Assembly (NCBI GenBank): GCA_032622095.1
Contig: CP136069.1
Coordinates: 109,580,278-109,644,277, forward strand
Direction of reading: 5' to 3'
DNA length: 64,000 nt
From: Siphonodentalium dalli
Lineage: Eukaryota; Mollusca; Scaphopoda; Gadilida; Siphonodentaliidae
In this document: positions 45,036 to 56,825 of the stretch, one piece after another
Position numbering within the stretch: the first letter of the stretch is position 1
Layout: every line of letters begins with the position of its first letter
The notes under the pieces: generated by a model
Database searches by the model: none
The model's input: only the letters and a program-made list of their open reading frames with translations
Told to the model about the DNA's origin: nothing
Program-made: the position numbers and the translations under genes

Positions 45036-47203
45036 AACGAGAGGCCGATCACGATCGGCAGATGTTTAACCCATACCCGGGCGATAGCGATTAGCTATAA
45101 CTGATAATTTATCAAAGATGTGAACACAGGTATCCATATATCAGCACTATCTTGAATTCAATAGCTCAAATAATTTGTCTTAAGAAGGGGTTAAAGTATT
45201 TGTGGTTGCGAAGGGGGGGGGGGGGGGTGTTCTAAATCTAATAACTCTATCCTTATTCATCCAAGGACCTCTCTATGTGAAATCCAATGGTTTAGTTATT
45301 TCTGAGGATATGTTTATAAGTTGAAGTTACTCATTGGAAACAAAACTACCAGCTGTTCAAATCTCATTCACTTCTAAAGAGAAATTATAATTAGTTGACA
45401 AGCCAGACTGCTTAGAACAACATGTGGGATTCCATCTCATATCCCCCCCCCATTCTTCCCAGTTGTTATTTGTTCATCAATCATGTCAAAAATGCATATA
45501 GTTTATACAATTCAAAAGTGTTATCTATATAATGTTATACAGCCATTATATGGAGCGGATGCTGGCCCCAATGATCCCTAAATCGAAAAGATTACCATAG
45601 TTAATTTAAAGGAAAGTAACACTGAATCAAATGGTTTCAAGACATAACAATATTTTACAAGTAGCTTGCAGACTAAAACACATAACCTTCACTGTTAATC
45701 TTTTAAGCACTCTGTGGTCCCCAAAATTCAGTCAACCATGACAATATGAACAGATGGGAAAATAAGGTTCCTGGCAATATTATCTGCCATATTGATTTTC
45801 AAAATAATGCATCACATATAATCTGTAAGCATATTCAATTGGTGTCTTATTGAATGTTCATTAACTAATGAACCTGATTCAACAAGAGGGTTAATTTAAT
45901 ATGTTTCTGCATAATACAAACAATAATGTAGATTTATCTGCTTGTAACCTATTGCATATAAAAATTATATTGGCTATTAGCCATTATTTTAATGTAATAT
46001 CAAAAGAATGTGTCTGAAGGGTTATATATTTAAAAAAAATCAATTAATCAATTCCACAATCCATAGAAGTTAATAGTGTGAAGATAACCCAAGATAAGAC
46101 ATATGAGGAAGAGCCCATGTGCATTATAGCATAAATCTGTTGGAAACTTGGAAAGGGTTAATTATTTTCTAAGCATATCAATGGAATATAGAAGACAATT
46201 GTGTAGGTCATGGGTCAATTATCAGGCAGCCTGTAATGAAATTTCAAAATTAGATAAACAAGAGCCTCCTGTCATTTATCAAATTTGACAATTAACCAGC
46301 CATCAGTATAATATTGTTTGTTTATCTTGGTATCCATCTAACCACTTGGCCATAGCTAAATAGGAGATGTCATTAATCATTTCACGGGCTGTTTACAATC
46401 TGCATGGACATACACCAGGGAATGTTATCATTATATTTCTAATAGAGTTGTCCACCATTCCACCATATACCAGTGTATTTCATGGAACTACATTATAAGT
46501 CACTTGAATTATAAAGGGCCATAACTCTGTTAAAATATATCGGATCAAACCCAAATTTGAACTTGATCTGTATTTTGGGGTGAGGACCACATGTACCAAA
46601 TTTGGTGTAGATCAGATGAAAAATGTTTTGAGTCATAGCAGCTTGGGTGAATTCTAAGTAAACATTAAGAGTGAAAGGGTTAATTAAATAATACCAAAAA
46701 CCATACAGATGAAGACCGTGCTAAGAAAAACCTAGGTAAGAAATATGAGCCAGATCAGAAGAAATATGTTCAACTTATTACATTGGATAGCATGTGTGTG
46801 AAGGGTTAATTATTTTCTAAACTGGTCAACTAATCGATACCAAAAACTATACAGGTGAGGGGTGTGTCATCATAAACCTACATATCAAATATGAAAACAA
46901 TCAGACAAAAAATACTTTGGTTACAGCATCGGATGCTCATGCCTATGTGCGGATGCAAAGTGTTAATAATTTCTAAACCGATCAACCGATCGATACCAAA
47001 AACTATACAGGTGAGGAGTGTGTCATCATAAACATGCACATAAAATTTGAACAAGATCCGATAAAAAATATTCGAGTAAATGAATCGGATAGTAAGTGTC
47101 TACGGACAGACGGACAGACGGACGGACGGACGGACGAACGACGGATGGTTGATCCGGACGTCGGCATTATGTGTACCATACATGGTATGGGTACACATAA
47201 AAA
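45036..47203 (+). mobile_element. F4 element, complete copy
   Basis: The 5' end is AACGAGAG (45036-45043), a perfect hairpin GCCGATC AC GATCGGC (45044-45059) and the arm ATGTTTAACCCATACC. The body has 'ggccataactctgttaaaatatatcgg' and 'aggtgaggggtgtgtcatcataaac' modules, and a 15-G run at 45213-45227. The 3' end is a GGACGGACGG tract (47100-47145) and a terminal hairpin TGTGTACCATAC / GTATGGGTACACA (47170-47197) followed by TAAAAA. The 5' arm is echoed inversely by the 3' hairpin. No protein is encoded. Confidence 0.75.
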
Positions 47204-47935
47204 TGGGAGGCTCCTATCCAGAGGTCACCCAGAAGATCTCTATGAAGCTTGCCGATGATCGGATAAGGGATGTGACCTGTAGGGTGTGCAAAAAAATTTA
47301 GTCATGCAAAGAGCAAATACTAATGGTTGCCAATGGCCATGTTTTTCAATGAAATTCCGAAAGAATTTGATGAATCCCATCTAGTGGTGACACCGAAGAT
47401 CCATATGAAGTTTGATGACAATCGGACGAGGGATGTCATCTGCAGGGTGCATCAATGGATTTAGTCATGCAAAGAGTAAAATCCAAGATGGCCGGCTGGA
47501 TGCCGGCAGCCATGTTTTTCATAGAAAATAGTTAAAATTAGATAGCTCCCATCTAAAGGTGATTCTAAACATGCCAGTAAAGTTTCAAAACAATTCTTCA
47601 GTGTAAAATGCGGGCTGTAGGTGTGCCGAATGATTCAAATCTGAAATGGCATGTTTTTTTGCCGAATGACCCCAGAATGACTTGTTCCCATCTACATGTC
47701 ACTGTCAGCAGCCATGACAAATTTCATAATGATCAGAACAACGGTACGGAGTGTAGCATTAATGGATTTACATTGTTTAATACTTAAAACAAAGATGGCC
47801 AATGGCAGCCATGTTTTTAGGCCAATTCGCCCCAAAACATAATGTTCCCATCTACATGTACATGCCAATGTCAACGTACATGGCAAATTTCATGATGATC
47901 AGACGAATGGTACGGCCTGTATAGTATGGTCGTTG
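47204..47935 (+). repeat. F2 modules, truncated both ends
   Basis: Four or five F2 modules begin right after the F4 end ('aggtcacccagaagatctctatgaag', 'ccaagatggccggctgg', 'aagatggccaatggcagcc'). No F2 terminus is present. Confidence 0.7.
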
Positions 47936-49145
47936 AAGCTGAATTTGGGGATCAACTCGGAAGAAATTGGATACAAGCTGATTTTGGTGTTATTCGATGC
48001 GGAAAAGCTTCAGGAACAACATATCCAAAATCCGCTCATGGGAAAATTCAGGATCCAAGATGGCGTAAAAGATGGTCGCCAAATGAATAATTTTCCAGTC
48101 AACGCCCATTGACACGAAAACCCTCAGGGAATATGTAAATAATCTCACCAAAACGGATTCCACAATGATAGTAACATATATTACAACATTTATAGAGATA
48201 ATTTGGTTGTGAATTGGGATAGACTTCTGTCCATATAACCGCCAAATTCGATAATTTTTTTTATTTTCCAGCATATATTTTTCTAAGACAACAGTCAATT
48301 ATATTGGCATACCATATCTGTCTGGTATACATGCTCATGTTTGTAAAGCCCCAGGAACAACATATCCAAAATTCAGCGAAATCCGCGAATGGACAAACAT
48401 TTCAGAGCACTTTCAATTACAACCCATGTTTGACTCTCGAAGTCCGTTTTCATCAATTTATGTAACCGGTTATTAACATGGACGAATGTATGTGCTTGAT
48501 TTGTCCATATAATCTACCAGAACTGCGATTTGTGAGTGCGTAGTAGCGAAAATATACGACAAACATGTTTTATGTGTACCACTGATATCTATATAAGCTG
48601 GCTGGAAATTTTTTTTTTTACAATAAAGAGCGTTTACTGCAGAACACAAGTTATATGCTATAAGCTTCCAGGCAATGTCGCTCTGTAATACAATAAACAG
48701 CATTTGTTGCAGAACACGTGCTATATGCTTGTTCTCACATATGCGCATTATAGGTCTCGTCTATCGGCTGCTTTTTCGCATATACATGTAGCTTCATTGC
48801 CTGTATTATCTCATTTCGGGTTCTGTATGTCCAAGTAGTCATACATGTACTTTGATGTGCAACACACTGGATTGAAGGCTTATAACTTTTCTCCTGTTGA
48901 AACCTAATGGTGCCAACGTACGCAGGAGATCTGTTACTATACATATTCTATATTTCTGTCATTTAATGTATTGTCAATCCATATATCAATTGGTCTTGTA
49001 TTGAATATAGAGTCATGGCACTATTTTACAAGCTGCAAGAAATTACGCAATTTCGGGATGACGTGTGTTTTATGCCCATCTTGTTTTTTATGACAAACCT
49101 CCCGTCATCATGTCTAAGAAATGCATGTGGCATTGATTAATTTCT
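47936..49145. other. Mostly unassigned; old modular repeat at left
   Basis: 'ggaacaacatatccaaaat' occurs twice (near 48014 and 48356), marking an old modular repeat. The remainder to 49145 shows no supportable gene. Confidence 0.35.
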
Positions 49146-49149
49146 GTAA

Positions 49150-49733
49150 TTTCGGCACGACCTGAAAGATTATCTGAATGAGCTCTATCAGATGACACCA
49201 GTCGATAAAGTTCTTGTCCATTCGGATTGCCGTAGAGATTTCACAGACCCAAAAAGGCGACAACCGTTCTGTCGAAATAACTCCAAACAAACAACTGAGA
49301 TCTGGTGTGTTGCCATTTGATTTCAAGACAGACTGTATTTTCTGTGGTACACCTGCCACAGTGCCACTATAGACCCTTGACATCCAGACAATCCAGGATT
49401 GAGGCAAGTAACAACCCTCCCGATGCGGGATGTGTATGGCCCTAACGCAGTTACAAATATTATTTCTGGAAATCAAGGGCAATGTGTGGACATTTATTAA
49501 CTGATGCTGCTCTTACAAATAACATTGTGCGGAATTTGTGCCATCTACAGAAACAGGGATGTCCGACGAGCCCATGGGGTGACCGAACAGTGCAGAATGT
49601 GAACGTGCTCGATGCTTTGCCAGATGCCACAGAAGCTATAAATCTGTCTGACGTAAACATAATCCCTAGAATTGAGATGGTTGAGATGAATGCAATAAGT
49701 GATTTTTATAAAAAGCCAATGAAAGTAGAGTAA
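49150..49733 (+). pseudogene. N-terminal relic of a large PIN/NYN-like invertebrate family
   Basis: Successive plus-strand pieces in changing frames read DKVLVHSDCRRDFTDPKRR (49150-49317), FDFKTDCIFCG (49295-49369), VYGPNAVTNIISG (49408-49480) and MCGHLLTDAALTNN (from 49482). They occur in the order of an uncharacterised, highly multi-copy protein family of molluscs and cnidarians. That family starts with Cys/His-rich segments and later carries a GDADxLIV...DTDxLVLL nuclease-like domain. Stops at 49318-49320 and 49370-49372, and missing middle segments, show that it is dead. The last open part ends at TAG 49731-49733. The family assignment is from memory of motif patterns. Confidence 0.5.
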
Positions 49734-50137
49734 TTCCTACAACTGCTGTGTCTGGGTCTCAACCATTTTTGAAACGCTAGGAATGTTTGAGAAAATATAA
49801 ATCGTTGCTTATTGAGAAATCCCAACAGCAAAGTTGTGGGTTCAGTATATGGAATATGTACAACGTTGAAGAATGCCATTGAATAGAGAGGACAGGAAAT
49901 TGGAGTCTGCATCTCGCTACTGGGGGGGTAAATGATCAATCTATTTGCTGCAAAGTGTCACGCCAACTATGCCAAGAGTTGTTGACTGTATTTCCAGCAA
50001 ATGGTGTAATTACCTAATAGCACCTTTGACTGTACAAGTGTTTCGAAAATGGGTTTCATGCTGTACGTAGGAGCAATATATTATGGGCAGGATTGTCAAC
50101 AGATCTCGTAATAGAACATGTCAGTATGTGTTCTATC
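49734..50137. other. Unassigned spacer
   Basis: There are fragments of open frame but no motif that I can support. It may include further remains of the pseudogene to its left. Confidence 0.3.
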
Positions 50138-51412
50138 AACAAGACAGTCAATGACTGTGGGGTCGCTCACCAGACTGCAAAGACTGATAAGACTGGGACT
50201 CTGGAGACCAAAACAGTGAGCACTTTTCATAATCACTTTAAAAGAAGTAGATTTAAACAGGATATGTGGCTAGAGAGACTTCAAGTATGTAGATTGGTAA
50301 AAAACCACCTTGAAATTGCCAACTGTACACTACTGATCACCCCCCTCCTCCAGCTCAACAAGTCCCCTCCCGACCGGGATCCAGACTCCCAAGTCTTAGG
50401 TGGGAATTTCACAACCGACACCTCAAACTTTCTCAATTGTTGGAAATTTCCAATCTCACAAGCGCCTTTTTCTAAAAACATTTAAACATGTTTGAAGCCC
50501 AATTATCCATGGACCCAAAACACAATACATGTATGTCAGACCAATCAGTCAGGTGGTTCCAAGGTAGATGTTTTAATGAATTTGGTATTTCTATGATTTT
50601 ATTGGACACAAAAGTGTTAACTCCCCATAGACTGCCATTTCTTGACAGGTTGACCTCATTTTAACAAATCTGTATCTCAGTCACTAAAGGATCTTCCTGA
50701 TTCCTCCATACTATATGTAAGCTAAATAGTCCAAAATCCCTTGAGAAGACATTTTAAGAATTACTATAGAGACATATAGTTATGTCGCTGGTCCCACCCT
50801 TTTAACCTGGTGACCCCATCTGAATAAATTTGAATCCCAGACACCAAAGAACCCTTCATACATATCATAAATATCAGTCAAATAGACCTGATGGTCCTTG
50901 TGAAGGAAGCATATTAAGAGGGAAACTGTCCTTCGCTTGGCCCCTATTTGACCAGGTGACCCCATTAAAAAAATCTGAATTGCAGTCAAGGAAGAACATT
51001 CCATTCTATATAAGCCAACTAGTTCTTGCAAACATATTTTAAGAATTACTATGTAGTGAAATAGTTAAGTCTCTTGCTCTGCCCTTATTTGACTTTGTGA
51101 TCCCATTTTCACAAATCTGATAAGGATAAAAAGTTCCCCAGTTGAAGTTGGTGATATTCACCCATTGGGCACCTCATTTATGAATTTTATCTTCTGCAAA
51201 TTAGGGGATATAGAAACTTCCTAGAAGGGAAATTTAACTAACAACAATGTAAATTTGATACTATAGATACTTCCCAGAAGATGAGGCCTAAGCAGAATGA
51301 GGTCGTCAGAGGGTGAATTTGGTGATGCTAGCCTGCTGTGCCGGATAGCATCACAAAAAGCGTGTCTGTTCCTACATTGTGTATGCCTGGCTGTTGTTGT
51401 TGAGTCGTTTCC

Positions 51413-51437
51413 GGCCTGGCCTGGCCTGGCCTGGCCT
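51413..51437 (+). repeat. (GGCCT)5 microsatellite
   Basis: Five exact tandem GGCCT units are present here. They are absent at the equivalent place in F1 copy C, where a single 'cctggcctc' stands (about 29188), so the expansion postdates the split of the two copies. Confidence 0.9.
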
Positions 51438-51499
51438 CAAGCAACACAATGTATTATACAACAAGCCTTGAAATAGTGTGATAGTGTGTCTGTCATTTG

Positions 51500-51564
51500 C
51501 AGAGTGAGGTCCCCAGAGGGTGAATTTAGTGACGCTAAATTCACCCTCTGGGGACCTCATTCTG
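51500..51564. repeat. Near-perfect 30-bp-stem palindrome in F1 copy D
   Basis: Arms 51500-51529 and 51535-51564 surround the loop TGACG. There is a single mismatch (G at 51504) relative to copy C. Confidence 0.9.
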
Positions 51565-53508
51565 ATAAAGTCCTCAACTGCTATGGAAGACCTAGAATAA
51601 AATTGAATTTCCCCAGTTGAAGTTGGTGATGTTCACCCATTGGGCCCCTCAATTATGAATTTTATCTTCTGCAAATTAGGGGATATAGAAACTTCCTAGA
51701 AGGGAAATTTAACTAACAACAATGTAAATTTGATACTATAGATACTTCCCAGAAGATGAGGCCTAAGCAGAATGAGGTCCCCAAATGGTGAATTTGGTGA
51801 TGCTAGCCTTGAATCAAGCTTTGAAATAGTCTGTCTGTTATTTGCAGAATGAGGTACCCAGAGGGTGAATTTAGTGAGGCTATCCTGCACAGCGGGCTAG
51901 TATCACTAAATTCACCCTCTGGGGACCTCATTCTGATAAGGCCCTCAACTGCTATGGAAGACCTAGAATAAGATTGAAGTTCCCCAGTTGAAATTGGTGA
52001 TGTTCACCCATTGGGCACCTCAATCATGAATTTTATCTTCTGCAAATTAAGGGATACAGAAACTTCCTAGAAGGGAAATTTAACTAACAACAATGTAAAT
52101 TTGATACTATAGATACTTCCCAGAAGATGAGGCCTAAGCAGAATGAGATCTTGAGACTCTAGATACTTCCCAGAAGATGAGGCCTAAGCGGAATAAGGTT
52201 CTCAGAGGGTGTATTTGGTTATGCTAGCCTGCTGTGTAGGATAGCGTCACTAAATTCACCCTCTGGGAACCTCATTCTGGCTCTGCCAGGCACTCTTTGA
52301 GAAAATGAAATTAATCTGATTTTAATGACCACTGAGTGATAATATAAACAAGGGTGCTTCATTGATAACACCATTAATCTCATTTAAATTATGGATGACA
52401 TGAATACACTCCCTGGGGACTCTGTCTAAGGCTGCAGAATCTTTATCTCTCTATCTGCCTTGCCATGTCTATCAGTTCATAGGAGAGTTGCCTTGTAATG
52501 GGAATTTAAATAAATATACTTTATTTACCTGTGAGTTAGGATATGAGATAGGGTGGAATGCTGTTGGTTGGGGGTGGGGTTCTGGGTCATGTGGGGGGGG
52601 GGGTGATATTTTTTGTTTGTATGTTAAATTGATCAAGGAGTTCCTGAATGTTTTATTATTTTTTGGGGAATTATGGCCCTGGCTCCACCACTATTTGACC
52701 CAGTGACCCCATTTGAACAAATCTGAACCCCAGTCATTCAATGACCCCACATACCAAATATAAACTAAATCGGCTTAATGGTTATTGACAAGAAGTCGTT
52801 ATAAGAATTACCAAGGAGGAATATAGTTATGGCCCTGGTTTCGCAACTGTTTGACACAGTGACCTCATTTGAACAAATATTAATGACAGTCACCTAGGGA
52901 ACATCCACCCCAAATATGATCAAAATGCAAAAATGTAATTTTTTGGTTTTTAGAGTTATGTCCCTGGCTCTGCCCCTAATTGACCCAGTGACCCAATTTG
53001 AACAAATCTGATTCCCAGTCACCCAAGGTCCCTCAGTACCAAATATAAGCTAATTCGGCCCAATATTTTTGTGGAAGAAGTCATTGTAAGAATTACTATG
53101 AGTTATGGCCCTGGTTTCTCAACTAATTGACCGGGTGACCTCATTTGAACAAATCTGAACACCAGTCAACCAAGGACCCTCCATACCAAATATTAGCTAA
53201 ATCGGCACAATGGTTGTGGACAAGAAGTTGTTGTAAGAATTACTGTGGAGGAATAGAATTAAGGCCCTGGTTTCGCAACTATTTGACCCAGTGACCTCAT
53301 TTGAACAAATCTGAATGAGAGTCACCTAGGGAACATCCACACCAAATATGAACCAATTTGGTATTATGGTTTCAGAGGAGAAGATGTTTTTTTAAAAAGT
53401 TGACGGACGGACAGACAGACGGACAGACGGACAGACGGACAGACGGACGACGGACGAGGAGTGATGACTATAGCTCCACCGGAGACTTCGTCTCAGGTGA
53501 GCTAAAAA

Positions 53509-54065
53509 CAGAGGAGGCCTTACAATAAGTAGAGAAATGACCAAATCAGTGGATGTATGCATAGGTGTGCTGAGGTGCATGATGCTATGATAGAATTAAC
53601 CAAACTTAGAGACACCACCAGTTAACAGCACGCTGAGTTTTGGGCAAGTAGGAGCAAATGTGATTTAGGTAATTCAAATTATGCTCTCTGCCGTTAACAT
53701 CTAGTGATGGGGACGGTGTTAACTGTATTGATTCTGAACATGAACGGTTTCGAGATCCACAAAAAGCTCAACAGCATAAGTATCACATATCAATTCCCAA
53801 TCAAGAGGAAGGATCAAATAAAATATCTTGACCATTTATATCTTAGAATGATCGAATGCAATTCAATCCAACTGTGCCATTCTCACAATGGACCTATCCA
53901 TAGGGACCGCCCCAATTTCAATTATAGCCAATGAGCCGATAGCTCAAACCCGGAAGCGACTTGCGCCTGCCTAGTGATATGAATCGCACCACAAGCCGAT
54001 GCTTAGATACCACAGTAAGCTATAGGGAAATTACGAACACGAGAGCAAAATATGTCTTAAAAAGC
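53509..54065. other. Unassigned spacer
   Basis: No gene or repeat end is recognised between F1 copy D and the THAP relic. Confidence 0.35.
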
Positions 54066-54069
54066 TACA

Positions 54070-54243
54070 ATGGTGTTGAAATGTGCATGGGGAACATGTC
54101 CGGTTGACGAACGATATTTATACAAATATCCCAGAGTGTTTTTAGTTCGGTTTCCTAAACCAGGATGTACTAAAGACGAGTGTTTACGCTGGATTAAATA
54201 ATGTCATTGAACACACTCGGATCTTAATATTGATAGGATAAAC
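54070..54243 (+). pseudogene. THAP-domain exon relic
   Basis: ATG at 54070 opens MVLKCAWGTCPVDERY, then FLVRFPKP and ECLRWIK, then two stops (TAA 54199-54201, TGA 54208-54210), then SDLNIDRIN. The spacing C-x4-C, the FPKP segment and the CLRWI helix match the N-terminal half of THAP zinc-finger DNA-binding domains of the kind found in multi-copy invertebrate genes. The distal Cys-His pair would lie in the lost continuation. THAP domains bind DNA in transposases and their domesticated relatives. No transposase core is nearby. Confidence 0.65.
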
Positions 54244-54267
54244 TTTTGGAATTCTGTAAATAAATAG

Positions 54268-56345
54268 CAGCTTATTTAGTATTTAATTTGTTGACCAGAT
54301 GTGTCCATGAGTAATATAAATGTTGTGTTACTTTATTAAAACATTTTATCACCTTCAGATAATGTTATAACTTGCCATAGGGGAAATGGGAAGTTAGCAA
54401 AACAAACCATAACACCTCAGCTAGGGGCTCGATTACAAAATACCAACAGCCCCTTAAATTTTCACACTTCCTGTACTGAGTGGGGTATGTTGTTTCACAA
54501 TGCTTTGTCGGTATGATAAAGGTGATGACAGGAAGTATGATACCATTAATTTCACTATGTGTTTGCGTAAATAATAATCACTGGTGATAAAATTGAACAA
54601 TGACAACAAATGGGTCATTAATGACTGAGCAGATGAAATGTTGTGTAACTTCAAACCCTGAAGTGATTTGATCAATCCAATAACATGAGAGCACCTTCCA
54701 ACTAACCTAAAATAAACGAGACAGAGATATTCACTATAACATTTTGTACGAACAAAATAAATAAGGATAATTTTACCGATAATCGGAGGACATGTTCATG
54801 TGAGTATTAATTCTATACTTTTCGGAAATACTTGCACGTGCACTAATATCATTCACAAAAATCATCAATGCATGTTAAATTTGTCTATTGCCATGTTCAT
54901 TGACTACATTTACACGTGTAGCGTACATGTATGGGACACTGGGTGGACCAAATCATTTGAAGATACTGAGAGCACCAATTTAACACGAATATTATTCATT
55001 TTATTTAGAAAAAAACAACAAAACAAACATGGCAACGATTCGATAATTGTCTTTGTGATGACGCAGATTTCTATATGTATTCGGTGTGGTGGTTGTGACT
55101 TTGCCATCAACCTATAACACTTCGAGTCAACCCTGATGCATTGGTTAACTTCACTCGTTCTAATGTCATGAATATATCACTGGGTATAATAATTAAGCCC
55201 CTTTTCTTGTGCCCTTTTTGATAATTTATCAATGTCGGGTAAATAACAAACGTTGATATCGTCTGGAACATTTAAAAGCGAACTTGAAACACAAGATCCG
55301 TTCTCATCGGAAGCCATTTCAGCACTGAGATATAGCGAAATCGAGATGGCTTGTGGTGCGTAGTAACAGTAACCATGCAGTATAATGGATAGGTCCATTG
55401 ATAATAACGTGAGGAGGACATGGAGAAATATTTTTCATATGAACTCACAACATCACTATTCATGCGACGAGGAAACTCGCAACAGCCCAACTAGCTAAAG
55501 CGTTGACTGATTCTGTCCAGGGTTGTGATCTGCCGGAGCAAGACATCGCTGTTATCGATGGTGGGGCTTTTCTCCAACGATTTAAGTGTGGGCAAAAGAA
55601 TGCACATACCGAGAAGTAGCTAATAGTCCGAGAGCCCATAAGGTTTTATTGTCGTCACTCTGACCAAAAGACCCACTCCGCTCATTTTGTGGCAAATTAT
55701 ATGTAGTTTATGGAAACCTATTTCTTGCGAGTGGGAAACGCGGCGTTTGGGAGATATTTAACATAGAATGATGCCTGGTGAGAGCGAAAAATGTTACTTA
55801 AGTGTTGGGGGAGGGTTAGTAATTTTGAATGTATGCAATGTATGTAATGTCAGCTAACACGTTATATATACCATTTTGTCGGCAATAAGTCATTCTATCT
55901 AGTGAATAAACACATAGTTAGAATTTCAGCCACTGACCTCGAGTACGAGAGGTCAAATATATTTTGAAACGCCATTTTTTTTAAATGTCAAATTGGAAAG
56001 TTAGCTTAAGAAATTTTATAATCATCTGTTGGAATCCGTTCTAGTATAATTTTGAACTTTACTGAATACTAGATTCGGATTTGTGGAAAGAAAATTAACA
56101 TAGACGTAATTGCAACCAATCAAGATGTCAGCCAAAATGTGTGCCGAAATAGCCAAAAACAGTAAAAATTAATAAGGTCTCTTTGATCGCCGTTATAGTA
56201 AAGATGATGTCACATACGGTCATGTTGTCCGTTCGATACGTTATGGTAATATACAACCCTTACAAATTAGCCAAAAATCCGACACAAAAATCCAATATGG
56301 CGGCCAAGATGGCCGCCGAAATGTGAAAATTTGCAATTTTTTGGA
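54268..56345. other. Region without recognisable genes
   Basis: Nothing can be supported for most of it. From about 56100 there are 'aagatgtcagccaaaatg' and 'aatatggcggccaagatggccgcc' phrases leading into the left inverted-repeat arm. Confidence 0.35.
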
Positions 56346-56825
56346 CATTTCACCACCTTTCGTTTGTCTCTGTTGGAAAATATTGGCTCCTTGACGCGAT
56401 TTTATACATTTATCGTATAGAAGATTCATTGGCGAACACATGGGGATAATAATATACATTCCTTGCTGGAATTGTTTGTCCGATATCACGTTTTCCCAAA
56501 TGCCGGTATAATCCGGTCAAAGCCAAAACGACGATAATAACGCAATGACTGTTTCGAATCAACGAATGTTATTGTTATCACAACAAAACCCACGCGTATA
56601 TGTGTGCAGGAGATACTCGTGCTATGATTCCCTTTATACCTGAGTTGAGAAATATTCACCCAAATCCAAGATGGCGGCTAAAATGGCCACCAGAAATAGA
56701 AATATTGCCGAATATCGCTGATTTTAACATCAGTGCCAGTTATTGTTACGACAACTCCACATCTGCTTACTATTGTGAGTTGGGTACACTGAGTCGAAGA
56801 ACTGAGCTTATATTTCATCCAATGG
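56346..56825 (+). repeat. Large inverted repeat, left arm
   Basis: The reverse complement of 59632-60112 aligns along the whole length with few differences by eye. One example is the segment from CGATATCACGTTTTCCC to GGAGATACTCG. Both arms include a module with 'aagatggcg.c.aaaatggcc' and 'cacgacaactccaca'. The spacer is 2.8 kb. Confidence 0.85.

Larger units (their letters stand above)
50138..53508 (+). mobile_element. F1 element, copy D
   Basis: It runs from ACAAGACAGTCAATGACTGT to the terminal hairpin (about 53468-53505), with a GACGGACAGACGG tract at 53402-53455. It matches copy C module by module with only scattered differences, but it is shorter in the middle where C has extra ~430-bp units. 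It contains a (GGCCT)5 run at 51413-51437, a 12-G run near 52592-52603 and the palindrome at 51500-51564. It has no coding capacity. Confidence 0.87.
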
